A stretch of DNA of 64,000 nucleotides, taken from positions 173,282 through 237,281 of the forward strand of contig WFYG01000008.1 of NCBI GenBank assembly GCA_015490195.1. The letters are read 5' to 3'. Under the pieces are notes generated by a model. The model saw only the letters and a program-made list of their open reading frames with translations, made no database searches and was not told the origin of the DNA. Every line of letters starts with the position of its first letter. Position 1 is the stretch's first letter. Shown here piece after piece: positions 1-8,951 of this stretch. A program made the translations under genes and the position numbers. This DNA comes from Thermovibrio sp. (lineage in GTDB: Bacteria > Aquificota > Aquificia > Desulfurobacteriales > Desulfurobacteriaceae).

Positions 1-471
1 AACAACCTTAAAGCTTTCAAAGAGAGCACCTATAAAAATTCTATCTCCTCCGGTAGCGAAGAATACTCCGTAAAAGATTAAGATGAAGAAACGCCCAAGA
101 ACTGAGACCATTCCAAAAGTTGGATCAAACATGTTGGCAACAGTAAGTCCCATCATGTAAGAGATTAGTTCAGCTGCATAAATGGATATGCTGTAGAAAA
201 TGAGAGCTACTAAAGACAGAAAAAAACCGGTCATCGCTTCTTTCAAAACGAGAAGAAACAGCTTTACAGTAGAAATGTGAGTAAGGTCTACACTTCCGTT
301 AACGTAAGGAAGCAGGTAAACTGATAGAGCCAAAACCAGGAGAACCTTTACGTTACCAGGCAAAAAGGGGGTTGACATAAAAGGAAACGCGAGAAAAAAA
401 GAAGAAAGTCTAACAAGAATGAGGAGGAATAAACCGAAATTAGCAGAAATGTAGTTTATAAACTCATTCAT
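1..471 (-). CDS. fliR: Flagellar export gate protein FliR, 3' part cut by the window edge
   Basis: The first 157 codons of FliR are present and the rest lies left of the window. FliR joins FliP and FliQ in the inner-membrane gate of the flagellar type III export apparatus. The visible part is very hydrophobic, with about four membrane segments (residues ~10-30, 38-52, 68-92 and 125-145), and begins MNEFINYIS as the family does. The ATG overlaps the fliQ stop by four bases (ATGA), so translation is probably coupled. The adjacent FliP-FliQ genes make the assignment firm. I read the frame directly because it runs open to the edge. Confidence 0.93.
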   Translation of the reverse strand, partial: MNEFINYISANFGLFLLILVRLSSFFLAFPFMSTPFLPGNVKVLLVLALSVYLLPYVNGSVDLTHISTVKLFLLVLKEAMTGFFLSLVALIFYSISIYAAELISYMMGLTVANMFDPTFGMVSVLGRFFILIFYGVFFATGGDRIFIGALFESFKVV

Positions 472-737
472 CTTACCATTTGCAGCAGGTAATGAAAGTT
501 TTCCTTTGTGTATTCAAGTAGTTTCATAAACATCCATCCACCGAATACAAAGATAGAAACAAGAGCAGCCAGTATTTTTGGTATAAAGGTAAGGGTCATT
601 TCGTGTATCTGGGTAGCTGCCTGGAATATACTTACAACGATACCTACAATAAATGTAATTATTAGAACCGGAGCTCCCACTATAAGAGCAACTTCAAGCA
701 TTTTCTGTCCTAAGAATATAACCTGGTCAACCGTCAT
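468..737 (-). CDS. fliQ: Flagellar export gate protein FliQ
   Basis: This 89-residue protein has two membrane helices (about residues 14-40 and 52-72), the usual size and topology of FliQ. FliQ forms the export gate with FliP and FliR at the centre of the basal body. The start MTVDQV and the G-A-P-V-L stretch in helix 1 fit the family. It overlaps fliP upstream and fliR downstream by ATGA junctions, the classic P-Q-R order. One GGAGCTCC octamer lies at 670-677, where it encodes Gly-Ala-Pro. Confidence 0.96.
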   Translation of the reverse strand: MTVDQVIFLGQKMLEVALIVGAPVLIITFIVGIVVSIFQAATQIHEMTLTFIPKILAALVSIFVFGGWMFMKLLEYTKENFHYLLQMVR

Positions 738-1450
738 CTGTAACTCAGCAGAATTGATTTAATAAGAAGTTCCCATCCACCAGAAACTACGAAGAGAATC
801 AGTTTAAAGGGAAGAGAAAGCATCATAGGAGGAATCATCATCATACCCATAGACATCAGAATACTGGCAACCAGAAGATCTATAACGATAAAGGGAAGGT
901 AAATGACGAACACAAACTCAAAGGCTGTTTTAATTTCACTAACCATAAAGGCAGGAATTAAAGTAACCATTGATACTTCTTCTGGTGAACGGGGCTTTTC
1001 TCCTCTTATGTCAAGAAAAAGCTTTAGATCCTCTTTTCTCGTATTCTTCAGCATAAACTCCTTTAAGGGAACAACTGCCCGCTCAACGGCTTCTACATCT
1101 GTTAGTTTCCCTTTTAAGTAAGGCTGAAGAGCTATCTGGTTTATCTTCTCAAACGTTGGAGCCATAGTGAAAAGGGTAAGGAAGAGAGAGAGGGCTATAA
1201 CGACCTGGTTAGGAGGAGTCTGGGGGGTTCCAAGGGCGTGGCGAAGGAGAGAGAGGATTATGACGATTCTTGTGAAGCTTGTAACTGTTATCAGTATAGA
1301 AGGAGCTATTGCAAGTACCGTTATGAGAAAGAGAATTTTGAGGGTAATATCTACGTGGCCGAGAGCTCCGGCAATATCTGAAAAGGTTTGTCCGTAAGAG
1401 TTAACCGGCAGAAGTATCAATACTGGAAGGATCGGCAGTCTCTTTTTCAT
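734..1450 (-). CDS. fliP: Flagellar export gate protein FliP
   Basis: This 238-residue protein is the core of the export gate. It has a cleavable-looking signal peptide (residues 1-20, ending near NSYG), a hydrophilic periplasmic middle and several C-terminal membrane helices, as in classical FliP. Family segments visible are TSFTRIVIILSLLRHALG and the SMGMMMIPP stretch near residue 200. The first 50 bases overlap the 3' end of fliO. I keep this start because it gives the expected signal peptide. The gene ends in an ATGA overlap with fliQ. Confidence 0.96.
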   Translation of the reverse strand: MKKRLPILPVLILLPVNSYGQTFSDIAGALGHVDITLKILFLITVLAIAPSILITVTSFTRIVIILSLLRHALGTPQTPPNQVVIALSLFLTLFTMAPTFEKINQIALQPYLKGKLTDVEAVERAVVPLKEFMLKNTRKEDLKLFLDIRGEKPRSPEEVSMVTLIPAFMVSEIKTAFEFVFVIYLPFIVIDLLVASILMSMGMMMIPPMMLSLPFKLILFVVSGGWELLIKSILLSYR

Positions 1451-1700
1451 CTTTCCACTCTCTCAGAACTTTAAGCTCGCCTTTTGAGTAACAGCAGAGA
1501 AAAGTTGTGTCTCTCACTTTAAAGAGGAGGAGGGAACCTTCCCTGTCCAGGGGATACCTGTCAACGACTTTTATCTCTCTGCCCGTCCGTTTTACAGTTC
1601 CAAGGTTAAACTTCAAAACGACAAAGTAAAGTACCAAAAGTAGGAGTATCAAAACAGCAGAATTTAACAGAAACTTCAGAGCTTCTTCAGACAAGGTCAA
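1401..1700 (-). CDS. fliO: FliO-like flagellar export accessory protein
   Basis: This is a 99-residue protein with one N-terminal membrane helix (about residues 12-30) and a short cytoplasmic domain. FliO helps assemble the FliP ring. Sequence similarity in this family is weak; the call rests on the single-helix-plus-small-domain plan, the segment VVDRYPLDREGSLLLFKV (FliO proteins carry a similar 'ligand-binding-like' strand set), and the position directly before fliP. It overlaps the preceding fliN-like gene by 14 bases and fliP by 50. Confidence 0.8.
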   Translation of the reverse strand: MTLSEEALKFLLNSAVLILLLLVLYFVVLKFNLGTVKRTGREIKVVDRYPLDREGSLLLFKVRDTTFLCCYSKGELKVLREWKDEKETADPSSIDTSAG

Positions 1701-1917
1701 CCAACCTCAGGCTTATCTTGTTGTTTATGACGATAATCTCTCCTATACCGAAAGTCTGGTCGTTGAGCTTTACGTCAAGGTAGTCTTCCAGTTTTTTATC
1801 AAAAACTATTAAGTCTCCCTCTTTCAGCTTTAGAACTTTAGAGAGGGGGAGCTCCTTGCTCCCCAGAACAAGCGATACCTTTAACTTTATATCCCCAAAC
1901 TTTTTAAGCTCTTCCAT
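1687..1917 (-). CDS. Second short FliN/SpoA-domain switch protein
   Basis: A 76-residue protein made almost entirely of one SpoA (FliN/FliM C-terminal) domain: a strand around KLKVSLVLGSKELPL, a loop KEGDLIVFDKKLEDYLDVKLN and the closing strand with IGEI. I place the start at 1917, two bases after the fliL stop, with AGG spaced correctly. A longer frame from 1986 runs inside fliL and is unlikely. The window also carries a full fliN (22117-22620) beside fliM, so this is an extra SpoA subunit. It may form part of the C-ring or help FliH docking; which of the two is not shown by the sequence. Confidence 0.82.
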   Translation of the reverse strand: MEELKKFGDIKLKVSLVLGSKELPLSKVLKLKEGDLIVFDKKLEDYLDVKLNDQTFGIGEIIVINNKISLRLVDLV

Positions 1918-1918
1918 C

Positions 1919-2434
1919 TTAACCTGTCTGAATGATAAATTCTGTAAAGTAAACGTTTTTAACTCCCCCAAGGGGAAGAATTGCATTAACTCTCTTGGCT
2001 ATCTCTTCCTTGAGGAATTCTATTCCTTCGGGGGTTCTTATGTCGGAGCTCCTCTTCGTAAGAAGAAGGGTTGTGATAGCATCTTTTATCTCGGGAAGCC
2101 TCTTCTGAGCTTCCTGTTCAACCTTCTGATCCTTAAGCTCTAAAACGATAGAAACCTTCAAGTATCTATCAATATCAGGATCGGCAAGATTTACAACAAA
2201 TGTTCCAAGGTCAAACATAACTCCAACGTTTTCCGTAGCCTTTATCTCTTCAATAATCCTCTCTGCCTGTTTCTCCTTACTCTCAGCAGCCTTTTTCTTA
2301 TCAAGTACCAGAAACTTGTATGCCGCCCCACCACCAGCTGCAGCTATTAAGACAACAAGGAGCAGGAGGATCAGCTTCTTCTTACCGCCTCCCTTCTCCT
2401 CCTGCTCCTGATTTACCTTTTCCTCCTCAGCCAT
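1919..2434 (-). CDS. fliL: Flagellar basal-body stator-associated protein FliL
   Basis: This 171-residue single-pass protein has a short charged cytoplasmic N-terminus rich in Glu/Gln/Lys, one membrane helix at about residues 20-42, a coiled linker and a periplasmic FliL domain with FDLGTFVVNLADPD near residue 75 and YFTEFIIQTG at the end. FliL rings surround the stator and support motor torque. It lies one base pair group after flgE (stop at 2438) and is followed at once by the fliN-like gene, consistent with one transcript. Confidence 0.93.
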   Translation of the reverse strand: MAEEEKVNQEQEEKGGGKKKLILLLLVVLIAAAGGGAAYKFLVLDKKKAAESKEKQAERIIEEIKATENVGVMFDLGTFVVNLADPDIDRYLKVSIVLELKDQKVEQEAQKRLPEIKDAITTLLLTKRSSDIRTPEGIEFLKEEIAKRVNAILPLGGVKNVYFTEFIIQTG

Positions 2435-2437
2435 CTA

Positions 2438-4060
2438 CTACCTCTTGATGTTCATAGTTTCCTGAAGTATCTGGTCGTCTGTAGTAATAACTCTGGCGTT
2501 AGCCTGGTATGAACGCTGAGCCGTTATTAACTTAATAAACTCGTTGGCAATATCTACGTTAGACATTTCAAGCATGCCGCTTCTAACTTTTGAGATCACT
2601 CCTCCCGGCATAATAACCGGAGTGTAGGTCTGCATGTTTGGTACATACAGCCAGCTACCCTTCCTTACCAACATCTCTTTGTCTTTAAAGGTAGCAATAG
2701 CAAGCCTTGCTATGTCCTGAACCTTACTGTTTGTATAAGAAGCTTTAATAGTTCCGTCTTCAGCAACTGAGATAGACATTAAATCTCCTTTGCTGTTACC
2801 GTCCTGCTCGGCGTAGAACATAAAGTCTGCTGCAAGCTGTTTTAAACCGAGAATGTTGTAAGAAAGGGTTATAGGAGCAGCTCCGTTGTCAAGGTTCACA
2901 GGATCGGTTACTATCCGTTTGGGATCAAGAGAATTGGTAGATTCGCTCGTATCGTAGGTCTGATAGGCAGAAACGTCTATACTATCCTGTGTTCCGTTAC
3001 CCGCAAGCTCAGAGATATAGACCTTCCCGTTTGAGTAATCAACAGTTCCCCTGATGTCTCCCGTATCTTTATCAATAAGCTGTCCCTTTCCGTTATCTAT
3101 AAGAGTTCTTGTTACACTACCTACAGAGTAAGTTATCTCCTGAATACTTCCCGGAACTATAGGTGTGTTTTGAATGTAGAACACACCGTTGTCGGAGGTA
3201 TCTTCGGTGTCTGTTTCCGTTCCCTGATCCGTTATAGCACCATACCCCTTAATGGCCGTATCGTCTATGGTTCCGTCGGTTTTGAACTTCAATTTCAAGA
3301 AAGCGTAGTTGTTTCCATCTTTTGGTATTTCTACAGGTTTTCCGTCAATCATTGAAAAGACGAGCCAGTAGGCCTCTCCGTTGTCCTCTTTGTGGATGAA
3401 GTAGTACTCCAGGTTGTGAGGATTGCCAAGGGAATCGTAGATAGTTACGCTATTTACATAGTTATAAGTGTCGGAGTTTGCAGGGTTAAATATTGATTCA
3501 TCAACGTCTGCCGTGTTCGGGTTATCAACTATAAAATTCGCTCTGGAGTCAAGGTTACTCGGGTCTTTAAAAGCAACGTAAGAAGTCGCCTTTGGATCCA
3601 TACTCATGGGAATCTGAATATTCCCGATAGCTCCGGCCAGATTGCCGTTCTCGTCAAGCATCCACCCCTGAACTTTCATACCAAGCATGTTAACGAGGTT
3701 TCCGTCGGCGTCTAAGCGAAACTGTCCGTTCCTGGTATAGTAAGTTACTCCGCTTCTATCCTTAACCATGAAGAAACCTTCACCGTCTAATGCAAGGTCA
3801 AGAGGGTTGTTTGTATTCATAAAAGTTCCCTGACTGAAGTCTTTTACAGTAGCTCCTATGAAGGTTCCGCCGCCTATTTCCTGATTAACGGGAGCTCCGT
3901 TTTTAAAGGTTGTCATACTCCTGGCAAGAAGATCTTCAAAAACGGCATTTTCTGCCTTGTAGCCGATTGTGTTAACGTTTGCAATATTGTCAGAGATTAC
4001 AGAAAGCCACTCTTTGTCTGCCGAAAGTCCCGTAAAAGCAGTGTAAAAGGACTGAAGCAT
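2438..4060 (-). CDS. flgE: Flagellar hook protein FlgE
   Basis: This 540-residue protein forms the hook. The N-terminal rod/hook motif is complete (SDNIANVNTIGYKAENAVF at residues 23-41) and the C-terminal hook signature is present (SNVDIANEFIKLITAQRSYQ, then NARVITTDDQIL). The middle (about 150-430) is an expanded, Asp/Asn/Thr-rich variable domain, typical of exposed hook domains. Its length, larger than FlgF or FlgG, and position after flgD support FlgE over the rod paralogues. It lies two bases downstream of flgD. Confidence 0.96.
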   Translation of the reverse strand: MLQSFYTAFTGLSADKEWLSVISDNIANVNTIGYKAENAVFEDLLARSMTTFKNGAPVNQEIGGGTFIGATVKDFSQGTFMNTNNPLDLALDGEGFFMVKDRSGVTYYTRNGQFRLDADGNLVNMLGMKVQGWMLDENGNLAGAIGNIQIPMSMDPKATSYVAFKDPSNLDSRANFIVDNPNTADVDESIFNPANSDTYNYVNSVTIYDSLGNPHNLEYYFIHKEDNGEAYWLVFSMIDGKPVEIPKDGNNYAFLKLKFKTDGTIDDTAIKGYGAITDQGTETDTEDTSDNGVFYIQNTPIVPGSIQEITYSVGSVTRTLIDNGKGQLIDKDTGDIRGTVDYSNGKVYISELAGNGTQDSIDVSAYQTYDTSESTNSLDPKRIVTDPVNLDNGAAPITLSYNILGLKQLAADFMFYAEQDGNSKGDLMSISVAEDGTIKASYTNSKVQDIARLAIATFKDKEMLVRKGSWLYVPNMQTYTPVIMPGGVISKVRSGMLEMSNVDIANEFIKLITAQRSYQANARVITTDDQILQETMNIKR

Positions 4061-4061
4061 C

Positions 4062-4709
4062 TTACCCTCCTATACCAATTACATTTTCAAAAGGTATCTG
4101 AGTTTGAGAAGTAATCAGATATATACCGTCGTCCTGCTTTCTAATGCCTTCAACCTGTGCAAAGCTTTCAATTTCCACGTTTACAGGATTTCCATCGCTA
4201 TCTTTTGCAGAAATGGAAACCTTATAATAGCCATTGGGAAGAGCAGGGTTATTTATTTCAACAGGATAACTTCCAGCAGACAGATTCGTAAACGTTTTTG
4301 TCTCAACTACGTTTCCTTCCAGGTCTTTTACGGCAACTTCAACATAAGCAGCCGGATCCTTCAGTTTGAAGTAGAACTTACCTTCTCCGTTGCTTACGTA
4401 AGTTTCGCTACCTTTGTATAGAACTTCTTTACCTATAAAGGAGGTTGCGTAGAAAAGCTCTGCCGACTTAAGGGAACTTTTCAGCTCGTTAACGTTGTCC
4501 TCAAAATTGTCAAGGACTTCCATCTCTGTCAGCTTTACCGAGTTGTTAATAAAGTCACTTATATTTTCCGCCTGTAGAGGATCCTGCCACTGAAGAGTAG
4601 CAAGCAGGACTTTTAAAAACTGCTGTTTATCCATTTTTGAATTATCGTAATCGGGACCTACAACTTTAACTTGTGAGTCATTATTCAAGAAGATGCCATC
4701 CACAGCCAT
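4062..4709 (-). CDS. flgD: Hook-capping protein FlgD
   Basis: This 215-residue protein is the scaffold cap for hook polymerisation. The signature MDKQQFLKVLLATLQWQDPL (residues 26-45) is the family motif, followed by a helix with LTEMEVLDNF. The C-terminal half holds the FLN-like and Tudor-like strands, including LPNGYYKVSISAKDSDGNPV. A GGAGGG ribosome site lies about nine bases before the ATG, inside the end of fliI, with a 29-base overlap. Its neighbours flgE and fliI fit early flagellar assembly. Confidence 0.95.
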   Translation of the reverse strand: MAVDGIFLNNDSQVKVVGPDYDNSKMDKQQFLKVLLATLQWQDPLQAENISDFINNSVKLTEMEVLDNFEDNVNELKSSLKSAELFYATSFIGKEVLYKGSETYVSNGEGKFYFKLKDPAAYVEVAVKDLEGNVVETKTFTNLSAGSYPVEINNPALPNGYYKVSISAKDSDGNPVNVEIESFAQVEGIRKQDDGIYLITSQTQIPFENVIGIGG

Positions 4710-6009
4710 AGCGCTCTCCCTCCTTTAGTATAGAGTCTATCAAATCCTCCAGTTGAGAGAGGGATTCTTTAAAAGAGATCCTCTCTTCAATCCCCTGTCT
4801 TATAAACTCTTCCAGTTTTCTGTGAGCGTATATGGAGAGATCAACAACCGGGGAAGACCCTTCCTTGTATAGCCCAAGCTGCAGAAGTTCTTTGTTCTCT
4901 CTGTATATGCTTTCAAGCTTAAATATTAAAGACTGTTTTCTCAGTACTCCCTCCGGCAACAGCTGGGGAGCAAGACGACTAACGCTTTTAAGCACGTCAA
5001 CTGCAGGAAAGAGCCTTCTATTGGCCATCTCCCTTGAAAGAACGATATGACCGTCCAGCAGACCTACAGAGGCGTCTGCAATTGGATCAAGGGAAATGTC
5101 ATCTCCCTCTACAAGAACGGTAAATATGCCTGTTATACTGCTCCCTCCAGAGAACTTTCCAGCCCTCTCTACCAGACGAGCAAGAGCTGAAAAGACGGAA
5201 GGGGTGTATCCTTTTGACGTAGGAGGTTCCCCAACAGACAGACCTATCTCCCTCTGCGCCATGGCAAAACGGGTAAGCGAATCAAAAAGGAGAAGAACGT
5301 CTTTCCCACGGGAGGAGAAATACTCTGCAACAGCAAAAGCCGTGTAAGCAGCTCTTATCTTAGCAAGAGGTGGCATGTCCGACGTAGCCACAACAACTAC
5401 TGAACGCTCAAGTCCTTCCTTTCCCAGACAGTCTTCAAGAAACTCCTTAACTTCTCTCCCCCTTTCCCCTATCAATGCCAGAACGTTTACATCGGCAGAG
5501 GTATAACGAGCTATCATTCCAAGTAGTGTGCTCTTGCCGACTCCCGCTCCGGCAAATATTCCAACCTTTTGCCCTTTTCCAACGGTTAGAAGACTGTTTA
5601 TAACTCTGATACCGAGATCAAGAGGTTCCTTTATCCTTTCTCTCTCTAAAGGATTAACAGGGGAAGGCTTTATAGGAACAAAATCTGTTGGATTAAATTC
5701 CTTTTCATTTAGAACGTTGCCGAAAGGATCAATTACGGCTCCGAGAATTGAGTTCCCAACGGGAAGTTTCAATCCAGAAATACGTGCCTCTACTTCTGAA
5801 CCGAGGGTTATTCCGCAGGTATCGTCGTAAGCCATAAGGAGAGTTTTCCCTTCCTTAAAGCCAACAACTTCTGCTTCAATCAAACCGTTTACCGTACAGA
5901 CGTCGCCAATGTGAACTTCCGGGAGTTTTGCTTCTATTATTGCTCCTTTAACTCCTAATACTTTCCCTCTGACCCTATACCTGGGTAGCCTTTTTAGCCT
6001 CTCTTTCAA
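4681..6009 (-). CDS. fliI: Flagellum-specific ATPase FliI
   Basis: This 442-residue ATPase energises unloading of substrates at the flagellar export gate. Walker A GAGVGKST is at residues 154-161, the Walker B stretch VLLLFDSLTR near 245, and the family block SVGEPPTSKGYTPSVF just after it. The length matches FliI and the beta-F1-like fold. It overlaps fliH upstream by 35 bases; FliH is its regulator and stalk. A 29-base overlap follows into flgD. Confidence 0.97.
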   Translation of the reverse strand: MKERLKRLPRYRVRGKVLGVKGAIIEAKLPEVHIGDVCTVNGLIEAEVVGFKEGKTLLMAYDDTCGITLGSEVEARISGLKLPVGNSILGAVIDPFGNVLNEKEFNPTDFVPIKPSPVNPLERERIKEPLDLGIRVINSLLTVGKGQKVGIFAGAGVGKSTLLGMIARYTSADVNVLALIGERGREVKEFLEDCLGKEGLERSVVVVATSDMPPLAKIRAAYTAFAVAEYFSSRGKDVLLLFDSLTRFAMAQREIGLSVGEPPTSKGYTPSVFSALARLVERAGKFSGGSSITGIFTVLVEGDDISLDPIADASVGLLDGHIVLSREMANRRLFPAVDVLKSVSRLAPQLLPEGVLRKQSLIFKLESIYRENKELLQLGLYKEGSSPVVDLSIYAHRKLEEFIRQGIEERISFKESLSQLEDLIDSILKEGERYGCGWHLLE

Positions 6010-6646
6010 TTTCTTCCCTTAAAATCTGCAGTTTATCTTTGATTTTTGACTCTATAATGAAGCCTTTAAAAATTAAGCGAAAGTCATTTCCACCAAGTTC
6101 GTTGTCTATTTTCACGTTTTCTCCTTTTAAAATTGAACCCAGTTTTTCTCCAACTTCTAGAGAAATTAGCTTTTCATCTGAGAAAGAATCAAGAAGCTTC
6201 TCTAAATTCTCTTTAATAAAGTGGGTATTTTCAGGAGATATGTAAAGGAAGTTGAGAATTTCTATTAAAGAGTCTGTAATCGTTTTCAAAAAGCCTTCCA
6301 CAGTTTTGCTGTTCTCCTGTTTCATGTTCTGTAAAAGTTCCTCAAATTTAATCCTGAGCTCCTTAAGTTCGTCCGTGTAGCGTTTCTCTACTTCTTTAAC
6401 AGACTCTTGTAGTCTTTTCTCGTATTCTGCACGGGCTTTTTCCAGCGCATCCTGATATCCTTTCCTGTAGAATTCTTTCCTGATCCTTTCTAGGTCTTCT
6501 TTATATTTCATCTGCAGTTTCAAGAGCTCTTCTTTGTAAAATTTCTCAATGTACTCTCTGGAGCTCCCCTCCTCTTCTCTTTCCCTGTTCTCCTCTATCT
6601 TCTGTTTAAGCTCTGCAAGGTGCGAGAAGTCTTCAAGCTCTATCAT
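5975..6646 (-). CDS. fliH: Flagellar assembly protein FliH
   Basis: This 223-residue, mostly helical and highly charged protein has a long Glu/Lys/Arg coiled coil (about residues 10-125) and a smaller folded C-terminal domain, like FliH/SctL/V-ATPase E subunits. FliH dimerises, binds and restrains FliI and tethers it to FliN. Primary sequence alone would be ambiguous, but it lies between fliF and fliI and overlaps both. A GGAGCTCC octamer at 6560-6567 is read here as Ser-Ser. Confidence 0.9.
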   Translation of the reverse strand: MIELEDFSHLAELKQKIEENREREEEGSSREYIEKFYKEELLKLQMKYKEDLERIRKEFYRKGYQDALEKARAEYEKRLQESVKEVEKRYTDELKELRIKFEELLQNMKQENSKTVEGFLKTITDSLIEILNFLYISPENTHFIKENLEKLLDSFSDEKLISLEVGEKLGSILKGENVKIDNELGGNDFRLIFKGFIIESKIKDKLQILREEIEREAKKATQV

Positions 6647-8241
6647 CTTAATCCCTCCTCTTTAAGCCATTTGCTTATAACGTTGGTGAGGAGTTCTGGG
6701 TAATCTTTACCAACCTCTACCAGTTTGAGGTATAGAGGATCCTGCTCTAAATTCATCTCTTCAATCTCTTCCTGCCGCTTTCTGGTCTCAAGCTCAGCCA
6801 TGATTGTTTCCGGCAGTTGTGACTGCTGAGGTGTAACCTCTTCTTTCTTTCCTTTGAGAAGTTTAATCAGAAAGACAACGAGTAATATCAGGAGTAAAGC
6901 TGCTGCTCCGGCAATATAGTAAAGATTCGTCCTGTTCTTCTCGCCCTTTTTCTGGCTTATCAGCAGTTTGGCTTCAAAGGGAACGCTGGCTACAGTTACA
7001 ACATCTCCCCGTTTAGGGTCGTAACCTATAGCACTCTTTACTATCTCTTCGTAGGTTTTTATCTCTTCCGGCGACCTCGGAACAAACTTATATTCAATAG
7101 TCCCGTCTTTTGTTTTCACTTTTTTATACTTTCCGTCAACCAAAACGCCAACCGTTATTCTTTTTATTCTGAAAACCGGAGTTAACGACTCCTCTACAGT
7201 CTTTGAGACGTCGTAGTTTGTGGTTACATCTTTCTTCTCTCTCTTCAGAACTTGCTGTTGAGCTCCGAGATTTACAACCGGTGGAACGTTAGTTGTAGTA
7301 CCGGGAGCTCCCTGCGGTTGTTTTTTTACTCCGGTTTCCACTTCCTGAATCTTCCTCTGACTCACGACTGCCGTCATGTCGGGGTCGTAGATCTCCTTCT
7401 TTGTCTGAACCTTTCCTGTTTCAAGATCTACAGAAGCCCTAACAACAACCTTACTACCGCCAAGAACCTGAGAAAGCATTGATTCAACCTTCTGCTCAAT
7501 GTCTCTCTCAAGTTTCTGTTTTATCTGAAGTTCCCTGCTGGCTCCCGCTTCATCCTCGTTCTCAGATAGCATATCTGTAAGGACTCTACCACGGTTATCA
7601 ACAACCGTTACGTTTTCCGGATTTAAACCGGGAACGGCATGAGAAACGAGGAAAACAATGGCCTTAACCTGCTCAGGCGTTAAATCACTACCAGGCCACA
7701 GATCAACGAGAACTGAAGCCTTAGGCTTTTCAGAAGGTCTTACAAAGATTGAATCTTTTGGAAGAGCTATGTTAACCTTAACATCTCTTATAGCATTTAT
7801 TCTTTTTATAGTCCTTTCAAGTTCACCCTCTAAAGCCCTCAAATACTCTACATTCTGCTGAAACTGGGTTATACCAAGATTTGTTTTGTCAAAGATTTCA
7901 AAACCAACTACCTTTCCGTGAGGTATTCCTTTTGCCGCAAGCTCAAGCCTTACATCGTAAACCTTATCTCTAGGAACGAGAATAATTGAACCGTCACCAA
8001 TAATCTTATAGGGAATGTGCTGTTTCTGAAGAACAGAAAGTATTTCACCCGCATCATCCGGGCTTAAATGGGTATAAAGAACCGCATAATCTTCCGAGGA
8101 GTGTTTACTAACTACTATAAAGGTTAGAAATGACAGTAAAGTCAAAGCTCCAAGAACGAGCGCTATATTCCTTAAATTGGCCTTTTCTCTCAAAAAGGAT
8201 TCTACTTTTTCTCTTATCTCTTCAAACTTCAATGAAGACAC
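6643..8241 (-). CDS. fliF: Flagellar MS-ring protein FliF
   Basis: This 532-residue protein forms the membrane MS ring. It has an N-terminal helix (about residues 24-44), ring-building domains with YAVLYTHLSPDDAGEIL and RALEGELERTIKRI, a Pro/Gln-rich exposed stretch near 310-335, a second membrane helix (about 447-466) and a cytoplasmic tail ending LLTNVISKWLKEEGLR that should bind FliG. Both the two-helix plan and the tail fit FliF. It shares an ATGA junction with fliH and sits six bases after fliE. Confidence 0.97.
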   Translation of the reverse strand: MSSLKFEEIREKVESFLREKANLRNIALVLGALTLLSFLTFIVVSKHSSEDYAVLYTHLSPDDAGEILSVLQKQHIPYKIIGDGSIILVPRDKVYDVRLELAAKGIPHGKVVGFEIFDKTNLGITQFQQNVEYLRALEGELERTIKRINAIRDVKVNIALPKDSIFVRPSEKPKASVLVDLWPGSDLTPEQVKAIVFLVSHAVPGLNPENVTVVDNRGRVLTDMLSENEDEAGASRELQIKQKLERDIEQKVESMLSQVLGGSKVVVRASVDLETGKVQTKKEIYDPDMTAVVSQRKIQEVETGVKKQPQGAPGTTTNVPPVVNLGAQQQVLKREKKDVTTNYDVSKTVEESLTPVFRIKRITVGVLVDGKYKKVKTKDGTIEYKFVPRSPEEIKTYEEIVKSAIGYDPKRGDVVTVASVPFEAKLLISQKKGEKNRTNLYYIAGAAALLLILLVVFLIKLLKGKKEEVTPQQSQLPETIMAELETRKRQEEIEEMNLEQDPLYLKLVEVGKDYPELLTNVISKWLKEEGLR

Positions 8242-8247
8242 CCCTTA

Positions 8248-8532
8248 CTAAACCTGCATCCTCATTATTTCCTGATAACTTTCAAGAGCTTTGTTCCTTA
8301 TCTCTGTAAGGAGTCGCAAGGAAAGGTCTGCCTTTTCAATGGTATAAACAGCCTCTTCTACATTTTTCACCTTTCCTTCAGAGAGAGCCCTCTCAACCTG
8401 CCTGGCAGAAAGCTGCTGCCGGTTCACCTCTGCAAGAAAGTTTTCAAAGATCTCTGTAAAGGAACTCTCATTTTTAGATTTCCCATCAGAAGGTAAAAGG
8501 GACTTCAGGTTCAGATTAAGTTCAACTCTCAT
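8248..8532 (-). CDS. fliE: Hook-basal body junction protein FliE
   Basis: A 94-residue helical protein that links the MS ring to the rod. The C-terminal block AVYTIEKADLSLRLLTEIRNKALESYQEI carries the FliE pattern (shown here only as its ends: EKADLSLRLL and KALESYQEIMRM). Size and the position flgB-flgC-fliE-fliF are the canonical order, so the call is firm despite the short length. Confidence 0.95.
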   Translation of the reverse strand: MRVELNLNLKSLLPSDGKSKNESSFTEIFENFLAEVNRQQLSARQVERALSEGKVKNVEEAVYTIEKADLSLRLLTEIRNKALESYQEIMRMQV

Positions 8533-8541
8533 TACACCCCC

Positions 8542-8949
8542 TTAAGCCCTTAAAATGTCTATTGCGTTCAAAATACTGTTTTTATAAGTGTTAAATGCCG
8601 TCAAATTGGCCTCGTAACTTCTCATTGCCGACATCATGTCTACCATCTCTCTGATAGGGTCTACGTTGGGAAGCTTCACGTAACCCTTTTTATCTGCCAG
8701 AGGACTTGAAGGGTCGTAACGAAGACGATAGGGAGAAGGGTCTTCTACAATTTTCTTAACCTTCACCCTGTAAACCGGCACATCTCCCGAACTATCTAGA
8801 ACCGCTTCAAAAATGGGAACTTTTCTCCTATAGGGTTTTCCGTTTTCATCTGTAGAGTTTGCGTTGGCAAGGTTACTTGAAGCAATATCCATCCTTACTC
8901 TCTGGGCAAGCATACCTGTAAGTGATACTTCAAGTCCTTTGAATATCAT
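8542..8949 (-). CDS. flgC: Proximal rod protein FlgC
   Basis: A 135-residue rod subunit. The rod motif IASSNLANANSTDENGKPYR (residues 21-40) and the C-terminal DMMSAMRSYEANLTAFNTYK block are typical of FlgC and absent from FlgB. It forms the proximal rod with FlgB and FlgF. Two bases separate it from flgB. Confidence 0.96.
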   Translation of the reverse strand: MIFKGLEVSLTGMLAQRVRMDIASSNLANANSTDENGKPYRRKVPIFEAVLDSSGDVPVYRVKVKKIVEDPSPYRLRYDPSSPLADKKGYVKLPNVDPIREMVDMMSAMRSYEANLTAFNTYKNSILNAIDILRA

Positions 8950-8951
8950 GA

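Noticed and set aside
508..1397. Open frames on the plus strand opposite fliQ and fliP
   Set aside because: They lie antisense to firm flagellar genes, have no ribosome sites and unnatural composition.
1918..1986. Longer start for the small fliN-like gene inside fliL
   Set aside because: The extension is fliL sequence in another frame; the ATG at 1917 has a better ribosome site and gives a clean SpoA domain.
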